This document shows, piece by piece, positions 16,701 to 28,133 of a stretch of 41,242 bases of DNA. This DNA comes from Gammaproteobacteria bacterium (GTDB lineage: Bacteria > Pseudomonadota > Gammaproteobacteria > Steroidobacterales > Steroidobacteraceae): positions 1 to 41,242 of the forward strand of contig JAABQQ010000110.1 in the NCBI GenBank assembly GCA_011391405.1, read 5' to 3'. Under the pieces are notes generated by a model, which ran no database searches, had not been told where the DNA came from, and was given only the letters and a program-made list of their open reading frames with translations. A program made the translations under genes and the position numbers. Position 1 is the stretch's first letter. The number at the start of each line of letters is the position of its first letter.

Positions 16701-16891
16701 GCAATGTCTACGTCAACCGCAACATCATCGGCGCGGTCGTGGGTACGCAACCGTTTGGCGGCTCGGGTCTGTCGGGCACGGGTCCGAAAGCCGGCGGGCC
16801 GTTCTATCTCCACCGCTACGCGCACGAACGCACGGTGACGGTCAATACTTCGGCGGTGGGCGGCAACGCCTCGCTGCTGGCGATGGAGTGA
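13706..16891 (+). CDS. putA: Bifunctional proline dehydrogenase / delta-1-pyrroline-5-carboxylate dehydrogenase PutA
   Basis: A 1061-residue enzyme that oxidises proline to glutamate in two channelled steps. Residues about 1-120 are the helical arm, and about 150-460 the FAD-binding PRODH barrel, with LVKGAYWDAEIKRGQ, YPQFATHNAHT, QRLHGMGE and the substrate-binding RRLLENGSNTSF. From about 520 the NAD-dependent P5C dehydrogenase domain follows, with ISPWNFPLAIF, FTGSTDTA, the general base Glu817 (AETGGQN) and the nucleophile Cys851 (AGQRCSALR). The N-terminal ribbon-helix-helix repressor domain of E. coli PutA is absent, so this is a purely enzymatic, short-type PutA that must be regulated otherwise. 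sdaA follows after 25 bp, suggesting an amino-acid catabolic unit. Confidence 0.97.
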   Translation: MSGSTREAPSSRFLFPDVQDFLTPVGQAINDDFLGDEEALIRSLADRARLDPAQHDEVQATARKLVEAVRRAPAAKTGLDAFLRQYDLSSQEGVILMCLAEALLRIPDDETADRLIADKLRAGDWASHLGDSQSLFVNASTWGLMLTGRIVRLDPNDVAAPEGVMSRVVGRMGEPVVRTAMRQAMRIMGHQFVMGRTMKEALDNSLSGANRRYRYTFDMLGEAALTTADATRYFDAYRTAIGALAARVNEYPDFESRPSISVKLSAMHPRFERSHRQRVHRELTPRLVELCRLARDAGIALTLDTEESERLELTLELLAAVCRAPSLTGWNGFGIAVQTYQKRALPMLKFIVGLAQETNRILHVRLVKGAYWDAEIKRGQERGLPGYPLYTRKPNTDVSYLACARYVFDQGKGVLYPQFATHNAHTVAAVASMASKAGIDFEFQRLHGMGEELYTHVTDPSGLGIPCRVYAPVGEHEDLLPYLVRRLLENGSNTSFVNRIVNENEPIDAIIADPVRTVDGFDQVAHPRIPQPLDIYQPERRNSLGVHLANGAVCKAMADRMEQVSRRAWVAAPMVGGDERSGSADTIRNPANHADVVGSVTNATTDHVRAAIDIAVQAQPDWNATPAGVRGDALDKAADLFEESTAELVAMCVREAGKSVPDGIAEVREAVDFLRYYAARARHEFAGPQRLPGPTGESNELSLHGRGVFTCISPWNFPLAIFAGQVAAALAAGNAVLAKPAEQTPLVAAHAVRLLLQAGVPADVLHFLPGDGAIVGAAAVADPRIAGVAFTGSTDTARIINRTLAARNGPIGALIAETGGQNAMIVDSSALPEQVVIDAVQSAFNSAGQRCSALRVLCVQEDIAPKVKRLLAGYMEELVVGDPAYLETDVGPVIDEAARAMLEGHAHEVMQSAAWHHRIALPDATRAGTFVAPLAVQIASLSMLEREWFGPIMHIVTYKARDLEALVDAINATGFGLTFGIHSRIDGTVRRVASRVAAGNVYVNRNIIGAVVGTQPFGGSGLSGTGPKAGGPFYLHRYAHERTVTVNTSAVGGNASLLAME

Positions 16892-16916
16892 GCGGGTCCG
16901 CCCGCGCAAGGAGTCC

Positions 16917-18290
<1,374 letters not shown>

Positions 18291-18313
18291 GCTAACGGTA
18301 CTGCGGAGGCACG

Positions 18314-19018
18314 ATGCAGCCAGTCGATTCGGTGGTCGTGATCACGGGCGCGTTCGGCGTGCTTGGCTCGGCGGTCGCGCGTGCCTTTGGCCAGGCCGGC
18401 GCCAGGCTCGCGTTGGTGGATGTGGCGCAACCTTCCGCCGAACTGCAACGGGATTTCGGTGGTGCGGGGCACATGCTGCTCGGCGGTGCCGATCTCGCCG
18501 ACGTCGATGCGACGCGCAAGGCGATGGCCGCCATTGCGATGCGCTTTGGCGGCATCGACGTGCTGGTCAACGTCGCCGGCGGCTTCCGCTGGGAAATAGT
18601 CGAGGACGGCGACATCGGCACCTGGGATACGCTCTACTCGATGAACCTGCGCACGGCTGTCGTTGCATCGAAGTGCGCGCTCCCGGCCATGCTCGAGCGC
18701 GGCGGCGGTCGCATCGTCAACATTGGCGCCGGCGCCGCGGGCAAGGCAGCGCTAGGCATGGGTGCCTATGCGGCGTCCAAGGCGGGTGTGCAGCGCTTCA
18801 CCGAGGCGCTCGCCGAGGAACTGAAGGATCGCAACATCACGGTCAACGCGATCCTGCCAGGCATCATCGACACGCCACGCAATCGGCTCGACATGCCGAA
18901 GGCGGACTTCACGCGGTGGGTGAGTCCCGAGGCGATCGCGCAGGTGATTCTGTTCCTGGCATCTGCGGCGGCTGCGCCGGTGACTGGTGCCGCCATTCCT
19001 GTCTTCGGGCGCGGCTGA
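18314..19018 (+). CDS. Short-chain dehydrogenase/reductase family protein lacking the catalytic serine
   Basis: A 234-residue SDR. The Rossmann cofactor motif is TGAFGVLG (about residues 11-18), NVAGG is the structural NAG-like motif, and the catalytic Tyr152/Lys156 pair is in YAASK. The Ser that normally sits 13 residues before the Tyr is replaced: the segment reads VNIGAGAAGKAALGMGAY, with Ala at 139. The C-terminal GAAIPVFGRG resembles the usual GxxxPVxGG end. Substrate is unknown. It may be an SDR subfamily that works without the Ser, or a non-classical reductase. It converges with sixA; the stops are only 12 bp apart. Confidence 0.85.
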   Translation: MQPVDSVVVITGAFGVLGSAVARAFGQAGARLALVDVAQPSAELQRDFGGAGHMLLGGADLADVDATRKAMAAIAMRFGGIDVLVNVAGGFRWEIVEDGDIGTWDTLYSMNLRTAVVASKCALPAMLERGGGRIVNIGAGAAGKAALGMGAYAASKAGVQRFTEALAEELKDRNITVNAILPGIIDTPRNRLDMPKADFTRWVSPEAIAQVILFLASAAAAPVTGAAIPVFGRG

Positions 19019-19030
19019 CGTCGCGGCCCG

Positions 19031-19531
19031 CTACGCGCGGTTGCGCGGGTAGTCGAACTCGGCCTCGAGGCCGCTTGCCCAGTCGAGCTGCGACCAGTCG
19101 TCCACCGCGAAGCACGCAGTGAATACTCCGCACGTCGGCATCGTGTCGATCTGTTCGCCGGCGGATAGCTTGTTGGCACAGTCCGTGATGCCCGGGTTGT
19201 GCGCAAACACCATCACGTGTTGCGCATCGCCGCCCAGTTCACGAATGACTTGCAGGATCGGTTTCAGGTCGGCGAGGTACAGGCGCTCGTCCTGCGCGAT
19301 CCTGTCGGCGTGAACTTTCAGTTCGCGGGCCATGATGCTGGCTGTCGACAGCGCGCGCACGGCGGGGCTCGACAGGATCAGGTCGGGCTTCAGCTTGCGC
19401 GAACGAAGCCGCCGCGCCATTTCCGGTGCATCCTGCTGGCCGCGACGGTCGAGAACCCGGTCCCAGTCCTGCTGCCCCGGCAGCGACGTGTCCGCCTTCG
19501 CATGCCGGACCAGCGTCAGTCTTCGTGTCAT
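19031..19531 (-). CDS. sixA: SixA-type phosphohistidine phosphatase
   Basis: A 166-residue histidine phosphatase. The catalytic RHG-type motif is LTLVRHAKAD with the nucleophile His10. The second catalytic His is in VFAHNPGITD, both as in SixA, which removes phosphate from histidine in phosphotransfer proteins (NPr of the nitrogen PTS in E. coli). The start overlaps the stop of the Rieske gene by four bases (ATGA), so the two are translationally coupled. It is the last gene of the minus-strand run that begins with the SUF operon, though a 193-bp gap separates it and the Rieske gene from sufT. Confidence 0.9.
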   Translation of the reverse strand: MTRRLTLVRHAKADTSLPGQQDWDRVLDRRGQQDAPEMARRLRSRKLKPDLILSSPAVRALSTASIMARELKVHADRIAQDERLYLADLKPILQVIRELGGDAQHVMVFAHNPGITDCANKLSAGEQIDTMPTCGVFTACFAVDDWSQLDWASGLEAEFDYPRNRA

Positions 19532-19839
19532 TCGCCGGCGACCTCGACGAATCCGTCGACAACCCGCGTTGCGTGCGTCTTCACGGCCTCGTAGGCGGGC
19601 GGGGTCAGCGCCTTGCCGGTGCGCAGGCAGAAGCGCGAGCCGTGGCGCGGGCAGATGACCTGGTGATCCTCGACCACGCCGCCGGCGAGACCGCCGCCGT
19701 CGTGCGTGCAGACGTCGTCGATCGCGAAGAACTCGCCGTCGATGTTGTAGACGGCGACGAAGGCCCCGTCGACTTCGGCCGAGGCGTAATCGCCGGGCTT
19801 GATGTCCGTGGCGGGTGCGACGCGGATCCAGGTGGTCAT
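19528..19839 (-). CDS. Rieske [2Fe-2S] ferredoxin-like protein
   Basis: A 103-residue soluble Rieske domain. The two cluster-binding boxes are CTHDGG (Cys44, His46) and CPRHGSRF (Cys63, His66), spaced as in bacterial Rieske ferredoxins (NirD/BphF-like). It has no signal peptide or membrane helix. The electron partner is unknown. The position downstream of the SUF operon suggests it is a dedicated client of, or redox partner in, Fe-S cluster assembly; in several bacteria a Rieske protein of this type follows sufU/sufT. The ATG at 19837-19839 is preferred to an in-frame GTG 12 bp upstream because it lies next to the conserved start of the domain. Confidence 0.9.
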   Translation of the reverse strand: MTTWIRVAPATDIKPGDYASAEVDGAFVAVYNIDGEFFAIDDVCTHDGGGLAGGVVEDHQVICPRHGSRFCLRTGKALTPPAYEAVKTHATRVVDGFVEVAGE

Positions 19840-20032
19840 GGCGTGACGCACCGTGCGGGCGCCGGATACCCAGGCCAGATTCGATTCGCCGGGCTGTGCG
19901 AGGCAGGGACGCCGAGCCCAGAGCCCCCAAGGATGGGTTTACGGCGTCCCGGCGAATCGTAATGTGGCCCGGGTGTCCGAGCGCAGTAGATACCCGCAAT
20001 CCTGGCCGAATCGCGCCCGATGCTACGTCGCT
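19840..20032. repeat. Gap between sufT and the Rieske gene, containing a bulged inverted repeat
   Basis: GATTCGCCGGG (19883-19893) pairs with CCCGGCGAATC (19948-19958), and GGGACGCCG (19906-19914) pairs with CGGCGTCCC (19942-19950). The two right arms overlap, so the element folds either as an 8-bp plus 9-bp stem with a bulge or as two competing hairpins. A third short dyad (AGCCCA/TGGGTT) lies in the loop. The GGGACGCCG...GGATGG.TTTACGGCGTCCC layout resembles a repeat I recall as widely dispersed in gammaproteobacterial genomes. Confidence 0.7.
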
Positions 20033-20581
20033 TCACATCATCCCCGTCTGCAGCCGCGCCGCCTCGGACATCATCGACTGGTCCCACGGCGGATCGAACA
20101 CGAGTTCGACGTCCGCGTGCTTCACCGTCGGGATGACACCGACTTTTTCCTTGACGTCGGCGACGAGTACGTCACCCATGCCGCACCCAGGCGCAGTCAG
20201 CGTCATCTTGATCGACAGCACGCGCCCATCGCCGTCGGGGATGACTTCGCATTCATAGACCAGGCCGAGATCCACGATGTTGATCGGGATCTCCGGGTCG
20301 TAGCAGCCCTTCATCTGCTGCCAGGCAACCTGCTTGACGTCGTCGTCGCTCGCATTCGGCGGCAATTCAGGTGTCTCCGCCGGCTCCTTGCCGAGCGCGT
20401 CGGCGTCCTTGCCCGCGATGCGGAAGAGGTTGCCCTCGACGTAGACGGTGAAGCTGCCACCGAGCGCCTGCGTGATGTAGCCCTGCTGGCCCTGGCGCAG
20501 TTTCACGTTGACGCCCGCAGGAACGATCACCGCGTCCACGTCGCGGGTGAAGCTCACAGGTTCGTTGTCGGCTCGGTACAA
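20033..20581 (-). CDS. sufT: SUF system Fe-S assembly protein SufT (MIP18/DUF59 family)
   Basis: A 182-residue protein. Residues 1-70 form the N-terminal extension typical of SufT (PVSFTRDVDAVIVPAGVNVKLRQG). Residues about 85-175 are the MIP18/PaaD-like domain: MKGCYDPEIPINIVDLGLVYE, then LTAPGCGMGDVLV and a C-terminal VELVFDPPWDQSMMSEAARL. SufT acts as an auxiliary factor in cluster maturation or transfer. The start is a TTG at 20579-20581, supported by AGGAG at the right distance (20591-20595). It is 27 bp downstream of sufU in the suf operon. Confidence 0.9.
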   Translation of the reverse strand: MYRADNEPVSFTRDVDAVIVPAGVNVKLRQGQQGYITQALGGSFTVYVEGNLFRIAGKDADALGKEPAETPELPPNASDDDVKQVAWQQMKGCYDPEIPINIVDLGLVYECEVIPDGDGRVLSIKMTLTAPGCGMGDVLVADVKEKVGVIPTVKHADVELVFDPPWDQSMMSEAARLQTGMM

Positions 20582-20608
20582 AGCGGGCTCCTGTCGATCG
20601 ATCGATGG

Positions 20609-21052
20609 TTATTCGGTCGAAACCTGTTCCTGCTGATGCAGTGCCGCGTCGAGCGTGTGCCAGCAGAGGCTTGCGCACTTCACGCGGGCCGGGAATTCAC
20701 GGACGCCGGAAAGCGCGCCGAGCTTGCCGAGACTGGTCACGTCGATGTCGATGTCGTCGCGCGTCAGCAGCTGGTGCATCTGCGAGAACAGGTCTTCGGC
20801 CTCCGGGATGGTCTTGCCCTTGACGCTCTCGGTGAGCAGCGAGGCCGAAGCGATCGAGATCGCGCAGCCGCTGCCGTTGAAGGACACGTCGCTGATGCGG
20901 CCGCCGTCGAGTTTCACGAACACCGTCAGTTTGTCGCCACACAGCGGGTTAAAGCCGTCGGCGCGGCGATCCGCATCCGGGATCTCGCGAAAATTGCGTG
21001 GATGCCGGTTGTGGTCGACGATGACGTCGCGGTACAGGTCCTTGAGGTCCAT
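20609..21052 (-). CDS. sufU: SUF system sulfur-transfer/scaffold protein SufU
   Basis: A 147-residue IscU-like protein. The zinc/cluster ligands are Cys38 (NPLCGD, with Asp40), Cys63 (GSGCAIS) and Cys126 (VKCASLCW), with an insertion before the last one that marks SufU rather than IscU. SufU accepts sulfur from SufS in Gram-positive systems. Its presence instead of SufE shows that this SUF operon uses the SufS-SufU pair. The ATG overlaps the sufS stop by one base (TGATG), so the two are coupled. Confidence is high from motif and neighbour together. Confidence 0.94.
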   Translation of the reverse strand: MDLKDLYRDVIVDHNRHPRNFREIPDADRRADGFNPLCGDKLTVFVKLDGGRISDVSFNGSGCAISIASASLLTESVKGKTIPEAEDLFSQMHQLLTRDDIDIDVTSLGKLGALSGVREFPARVKCASLCWHTLDAALHQQEQVSTE

Positions 21053-22305
21053 CAGCCGAGCATCTCCCGCGCGGTGTGCAGGGCCGCGACCAGCCGGTCG
21101 ATCTCGGCACGCGTGTTGTAGAAGGCGAATGACGCGCGCGCCGTCGCGGGCAACCCGAAGAATTCCATGACCGGCATCGCGCAGTGGTGGCCGGTGCGGA
21201 TCGCGACGCCCTCGTGATCGAGGATCGTGCCCAGATCGTGCGGATGCACCCTGTCGATCGTGAACGAGACGACAGCCGCTTTCTCGGGCGCCGTGCCCAC
21301 GAAACGCAGGCCGGGAACGGTTGCAAGCTGTTCGTTCGCGTAGGCGAGCAATGCAAGCTCGGCGACCGCAATGCGTTCCATGCCGAGCGTTTCGAGGTAA
21401 TCGATCGCCGCGCCGAGACCGATCGCGCCTGCAATGTGCGGCGTGCCGGCCTCGAACTTATAGGGCAGGGTGTTGTAGACGGTCTCGTCGAACGATACGG
21501 CCAGGATCATGTCGCCGCCGCCCTGCCAGGGCGGCATCGCGTTCAGCAGCGACTCGCGGCCATAGAGCACGCCGATCCCGGTCGGGCCGCACATCTTGTG
21601 GCCGGAAAAGGCGTAGAAATCACAATCGAGCGCCTGCACGTCCACTTTCATGTGTGGAACGGCCTGCGCGCCATCGAGCAGCACCGGCACGCCACGCGCC
21701 TTGGCCGCCGTGATGAAGCGGTGCACCGGGATGACCGTGCCGAGCGCGTTCGAGACATGCGCCAGTGCCACGAGCTTCGTTCGCGGCGAGAGCAGCGCAG
21801 CAAACGCGTCGAAGTCCACCTCGCCGGACTGGGTAATCGGGGCGACCTTCAGCGTGGCACCCGTCTGTTGGCACAGCATCTGCCAAGGCACGATGTTCGC
21901 GTGGTGCTCGAGCCAAGAAATCAGGATCTCGTCGCCCGGACCGAAGTTCGGCCGGCCATGCGCCTGTGCCACGAGGTTGATGGCCTCGGTGGTGCCGCGC
22001 ACGAAGATGATTTCCCGTATCGACTTCGCGTTGATGAAGCGACGCACCTTCTCGCGCGCCCCTTCGAACAGGTCGGTCGCTTCCTGGCTCAGCGTGTGCA
22101 CGCCACGGTGCACGTTCGCGTGAGAATTCTCGTAGTAATGCGACATGGCGTCGATGACGGCGCGAGGTCGCTGGCTCGAAGCAGCATTGTCGAGGTAGGA
22201 AAGCGGCAGGCCGCGGATCGTGCGCTCCAGCACCGGGAAATCACGGCGGATGGCGGCGACGTCGAATGCACCCGTTGCGCTGGCGACAGCGTGAACGGCG
22301 TTCAT
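21052..22305 (-). CDS. sufS: Cysteine desulfurase SufS
   Basis: A 417-residue PLP enzyme that takes sulfur from L-cysteine for Fe-S assembly. It opens IRRDFPVLERTIRGLPLSYLDNAASSQRP. Residues about 183-230 carry the PLP-pocket residues (AHVSNALGT, LLDGAQAVPHMKVDVQALDCDF). Lys237 in FSGHKMCGPTG is the PLP Schiff-base lysine, and the persulfide Cys375 lies in RTGHHCAMP. It belongs to the type II (SufS) class. The start overlaps the sufD stop by four bases (ATGA). Confidence 0.96.
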   Translation of the reverse strand: MNAVHAVASATGAFDVAAIRRDFPVLERTIRGLPLSYLDNAASSQRPRAVIDAMSHYYENSHANVHRGVHTLSQEATDLFEGAREKVRRFINAKSIREIIFVRGTTEAINLVAQAHGRPNFGPGDEILISWLEHHANIVPWQMLCQQTGATLKVAPITQSGEVDFDAFAALLSPRTKLVALAHVSNALGTVIPVHRFITAAKARGVPVLLDGAQAVPHMKVDVQALDCDFYAFSGHKMCGPTGIGVLYGRESLLNAMPPWQGGGDMILAVSFDETVYNTLPYKFEAGTPHIAGAIGLGAAIDYLETLGMERIAVAELALLAYANEQLATVPGLRFVGTAPEKAAVVSFTIDRVHPHDLGTILDHEGVAIRTGHHCAMPVMEFFGLPATARASFAFYNTRAEIDRLVAALHTAREMLG

Positions 22306-23575
22306 GCAGTCACCTCCAGCAGGCGCACGAGGCGCCGATCGAGTTCATCGTGCACGTGCCTGGCCAGGGCGGGTTCATCGACACGCGCCAATACCGCACC
22401 CGCAAACGCACGCGTGAGCGCGCTGCGGGCCTCCGGTTCGCTGAGGCCGCGGGAGCGCAGGTAGAAGAGGGCATTCGGATCGAGCTGGCCCGTGGTCGTG
22501 CCGTGGCTGCACTGCACGTCGTCCGCGTAAATTTCGAGGTCGGGCTTGGTGTCGATCTCGGCGCCCGAGGTCAGCAGCAGGTTGCGGTTGACCTGGCGCG
22601 CATTCGACTTCTGCGCGCCCTCGTGCACGATCGCTTTGCCGTTGTAGACACCGCGGCCCTTGTTGGCCGCGATGCCGCGGTAGTCCTGCAGGCTCGTCGT
22701 TTCGATCGCGCGATGGCCGACATGAATGTGCGAGTCGAGGTGCCGCGAACCGTCGGCCAGGAAGACGCCCGTGATTTCGGTGGCGGCCGCGCGACCGTCC
22801 AGGCTGACGTTGGTATCGAGGCGCGCCAGTGCGGCGCCGAGCTGCGAGTCGCGCATTACGAACGTGGCGTGCTCGCCGACGCGAACTTCCATCCGTTCGA
22901 TGTGGAATGCGCGCTCGCCCTGGCGCTGCAGCCGGTACAGGGTAAGGTGCGCGCCGGCCGCGAGTTCAATGTCGAGAACGGCATTGGTGAAATGCTCGTG
23001 GGCGCCATCGTCGACGTGGTCGATCAGCAGGCGTGCGCGGCTGCCGGCGGCCATGCGTACGGCGATGCGGGGGCTGGCAAGCGTCGGGCCCGTACCCGTG
23101 GTGACCAGAGTGAGCTGCAGGACGTCGTCGCTCTGCTGGCCAGCCGTCGTGGACAACAGCAGCGGGCCGATGCTCAGTGCAGCATTGAGCGCCGCGAAAC
23201 GTTCGGTGCCGCCGCCGCCGAGAGCACGCAGCAACTGATCTTCGGGCGCGGTATCCAGCGTGCCGAGGGCAAAGCCGCCTAGCGAAGCTGGAACAACTCC
23301 CACAGGCGATCCGTTGACGAGCGCGAGTCGCTGCGCGACGAAGGCTGCCGGCACATCGACGGGCGTCGTCGCTGGAGCGGCCGGCACAAATCGCCGCGAT
23401 TCGAGACGGCGGAGGCTCGTGTACTTCCATGCTTCTTCCCGCGCGCCGGGAAACCCGAGTTCGGCAAAGCGCTCCATCGCCGCCACGCGGCGCGAGGCGG
23501 TTCCACCGAGCTGGGGTCGAAGCCGCTCGAACGCCTCGCGGTAGTGCGCAGTGGCGGGGGAGAGAGCAGTCGCGC

Positions 23576-23579
<4 letters not shown>
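22302..23579 (-). CDS. sufD: Fe-S cluster assembly protein SufD
   Basis: A 425-residue SufD, which forms the SufBC2D scaffold. The recognisable core is the right-handed beta-helix with [80 protein letters not shown], followed by [23 protein letters not shown]. The N-terminal helical part ([10 protein letters not shown]...) is poorly conserved, as is usual. The start overlaps the end of sufC by four bases. Confidence 0.94.
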
Positions 23580-24331
<752 letters not shown>

Positions 24332-24356
24332 GTCTGTTGTTCTCTTCTGACGCGGA

Positions 24357-25805
<1,449 letters not shown>

Positions 25806-25816
25806 CGTTGAACTCC

Positions 25817-26296
25817 TCAGAGCCGGCCGGGACCGCGCGTCGCGGCGGGTGTGCGGACCACTGCGGAGAGGGCGGGGCGCCAGACAGCGACGGCTTCCTG
25901 TCCCGACAATTGCGCAAGCGAGATGTCATCGAGCGAGCGACGAATGGCGCCGTTGATGCGTTGCCACGCATTGCCTGTGCTGCACGACAGTTCCAGGTCG
26001 CAGGCGCTGTGGTTGCCGCTGCATTCGGTGATCGCAACCGGGCCTTCGATCGCATCGATGATTGCAGCCGCGCTGATCGCGGCCGCCGGCCGGGCGAGTT
26101 GATAGCCGCCCCGCGAGCCGCGCGTCGAGGTGAGCAGGCCCGCCCGATGGAAATTCTTCAGGAGCTTGCCGACGGTGGGCAGGCCGAGGCGCGTGCGCTC
26201 GGCCACCTCGGTCGCCGTCAATCGGCGGTCCGGGGCGGTGGCGAGACAGGCCAGGACGATCGTGCCGTAGTCGGTGAGTTTGCTGATGCGTAGCAT
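25817..26296 (-). CDS. Rrf2-family SUF operon regulator (IscR-like)
   Basis: A 159-residue transcription factor. The N-terminal winged helix ([57 protein letters not shown]) is Rrf2. The Fe-S ligand cysteines are Cys92, Cys99 and Cys105 ([15 protein letters not shown]), matching the three cysteines of IscR in position. This is the gammaproteobacterial SUF-operon regulator type, expected to sense cluster status and autoregulate. It heads the operon. The ATG at 26294-26296 is immediately followed by the conserved helix. A candidate operator overlaps the promoter upstream. Confidence 0.93.
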   Translation of the reverse strand: MLRISKLTDYGTIVLACLATAPDRRLTATEVAERTRLGLPTVGKLLKNFHRAGLLTSTRGSRGGYQLARPAAAISAAAIIDAIEGPVAITECSGNHSACDLELSCSTGNAWQRINGAIRRSLDDISLAQLSGQEAVAVWRPALSAVVRTPAATRGPGRL

Positions 26297-26312
26297 GGCG
26301 GGATTTCCAATT

Positions 26313-26347
26313 GGGACGATTTTAGTCCTATACGGTCCCTGCGCCAA
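26313..26347 (-). promoter_or_regulatory. suf operon promoter with IscR-like operator
   Basis: On the minus strand TTGGCG (26342-26347), 17-bp spacer, TAAAAT (26319-26324). A dyad AGGAC-N7-GTCCC (read ATAGGACTAAAATCGTCCCA, about 26312-26331) spans the -10 and resembles the GACT/AGTC-type IscR sites. Binding would block transcription. The link to the regulator is inferred from position. Confidence 0.65.
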
Positions 26348-26364
26348 CCCCGGCAAAGTGCCCA

Positions 26365-26395
26365 TGGCGGGGAAAACCCGCCAATCTGCTAGAAT
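26365..26395 (+). promoter_or_regulatory. Probable mla promoter region
   Basis: A 7-bp dyad TGGCGGG/CCCGCCA with a five-base loop (26365-26383) lies just upstream of TAGAAT (26390-26395), a likely -10 for mlaFEDCB. No convincing -35 is seen; the dyad occupies its place and could be an operator. Confidence 0.4.
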
Positions 26396-26500
26396 CGGGG
26401 GTTCTCGTGGGCCGTGGCGACAATCACTGGCGGATCGAGATCAGGGAACTCGAGCGGACCGGCGCGGTCCGTTGCCATTAAGCGACCAAACGACCAACTC

Positions 26501-27358
26501 GTGAATAACCAATCCGGACCTGCCGTTGCCTCGGCTCCGGCGGTCCAATCGCCGTCGATTGCCGTCCTGCACGATGTCCATTTTGACGTGGACTCGGGCA
26601 AGACCGTCTTCAGTGCGCTCGACATCGAGATCCGCCGCGGCGCCATCACGGCCATCATGGGGCCGAGCGGCACGGGCAAGACCACCCTGTTGAAGCTCAT
26701 CACCGGGCAGATCTTCGCCGATCGCGGCCAGGTGATCGTGGACGGTCTTGACGTGGCCAGGCTGAAACGAAAACAGATTTATGCCCTGCGCCGGCGCATG
26801 GGCATGCTGTTCCAGAACGGGGCGTTGCTCACGGACCTCGACGTGTTCGAGAACGTCGCGTTTCCGCTGCGCGAACACACCAGGCTGCCCGAGCGTCTGA
26901 TCCGCACCATCGTGCTGACGAAACTGCACGCCGTCGGGCTGCGTGGCGCCGCTGAGCTGTATCCGCAGCAGCTCTCCGGCGGCATGGGCCGGCGCGTCGC
27001 GCTTGCACGTGCCATCGTCATGGATCCCGAGATCCTCATCTACGACGAGCCGTTCGCGGGACTGGATCCCATTTCGATGGGCGTGGTGCTGCGGCTCATT
27101 CGCTCGCTCAACGATGCGCTCGGCATCACCAGCATCGTCGTGACGCACGACGTGCGCGAAATCTCGCAGATCGCCGACCAGAGCTTCATCATTTCGGAAG
27201 GCAAGGTCGTGGCGAGCGGCACGACGGCCGAGCTGCGGGACCATCCGTCGCCGATCGTGCACCAGTTTGTCGATGGACTCGCGGACGGTCCGGTGCCGTT
27301 CCACTACCCGGCCCCCGAGTACCACGAGCAGTTGCTCGGCGGAAAGGTGTTCGCGTGA
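26501..27358 (+). CDS. mlaF: Phospholipid ABC transporter ATP-binding protein MlaF
   Basis: MlaF powers the MlaFEDB inner-membrane complex that moves phospholipids between the outer and inner membranes. In the 285-residue product Walker A is GPSGTGKTT, the signature LSGGMGRRVALARAIVMDPEILIYDEPFAGLDPIS includes Walker B, and the switch His is in VVTHDVREI. The MlaF-specific C-terminus ADGPVPFHYPAPEYHEQLLG is present and close to E. coli MlaF. The frame extends upstream to a GTG at 26414, but that would add 29 unconserved residues; I favour the GTG at 26501, without a strong ribosome binding site. It overlaps mlaE by four bases. Confidence 0.95.
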   Translation: MNNQSGPAVASAPAVQSPSIAVLHDVHFDVDSGKTVFSALDIEIRRGAITAIMGPSGTGKTTLLKLITGQIFADRGQVIVDGLDVARLKRKQIYALRRRMGMLFQNGALLTDLDVFENVAFPLREHTRLPERLIRTIVLTKLHAVGLRGAAELYPQQLSGGMGRRVALARAIVMDPEILIYDEPFAGLDPISMGVVLRLIRSLNDALGITSIVVTHDVREISQIADQSFIISEGKVVASGTTAELRDHPSPIVHQFVDGLADGPVPFHYPAPEYHEQLLGGKVFA

Positions 27359-28125
27359 CTATCGTCCTGCGCGAGCTGGTGCAGAGCTTCCTGACGTTCC
27401 TCGAGCGCGTCGGCCTGCTCGTGCGTTTCGCGCTCCGACTGGCTGCGATCCTGCCGTCGGGCTTGCTACGCCCGAAGCCCATCATCGAGCAGGTGTACAA
27501 CACCGGCGCGATGTCACTGGTCATCATCATGACTTGCGGCTTGTTCATCGGCATGGTGCTCGGCCTGCAGGGTTACGACCTGCTGACCCGTTTCGGCTCC
27601 GAGGAATACCTCGGCACCGCGACCGCCATCAGCCTGTTGCGGGAACTCGGTCCCGTGGTCACGGCGTTGTTGTTCGCAGGCCGGGCCGGCACCGCACTTG
27701 CGGCTGAACTGGGCCTGATGCGCGCCACGGACCAGATTGCCGCGATGGAGATCATGGCCGTCGATCCGATGCGTCGCGTCGTGCTGCCGCGCTTCCTCGG
27801 GGGTGTCATCGCGATGCCGCTGCTGGTCTCGATCTTCATCGTGGTCGCCCTGTTCGGCGCGCAGCTCGTCGGCGTGGAGTTCTTCGGCGTCGACGCCGGC
27901 AGCTACTGGTCGCAGATGCGCAGTGCCGTGGAACTCAGCGATATCCGCGAAGGTCTGGTCAAGGGCCTGGTCTTCGGAGTGGCCTGCAGCCTGATCGCTG
28001 TCTACGAAGGGTACAATGCGCAACCCACGGCCGAGGGCGTCGGGCGTGCAACGACACGAACGGTGGTCATCTCCGCCGTCGTCACGCTCATCCTCGATTA
28101 CATACTCACGGCTTTGATGCTGTAG
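27355..28125 (+). CDS. mlaE: Phospholipid ABC transporter permease MlaE
   Basis: A 256-residue MlaE/DUF140 permease with about five hydrophobic segments. The conserved PVVTALLFAGRAGTALAAELGLMRATDQIAAMEIMAVDP block (about residues 98-138) is the family signature, and VACSLIAVYEGYNAQPTAEGVGRATTRTVV lies near the C-terminus. It forms the membrane core of the Mla complex with MlaF, MlaD and MlaB. The GTG start overlaps the mlaF stop (GTGA). Confidence 0.96.
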   Translation: MTIVLRELVQSFLTFLERVGLLVRFALRLAAILPSGLLRPKPIIEQVYNTGAMSLVIIMTCGLFIGMVLGLQGYDLLTRFGSEEYLGTATAISLLRELGPVVTALLFAGRAGTALAAELGLMRATDQIAAMEIMAVDPMRRVVLPRFLGGVIAMPLLVSIFIVVALFGAQLVGVEFFGVDAGSYWSQMRSAVELSDIREGLVKGLVFGVACSLIAVYEGYNAQPTAEGVGRATTRTVVISAVVTLILDYILTALML

Positions 28126-28133
28126 GACGAATC

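Noticed and set aside
26414-26500. Upstream GTG extension of MlaF
   Set aside because: The added 29 residues show no conservation with MlaF and begin too near the probable -10.
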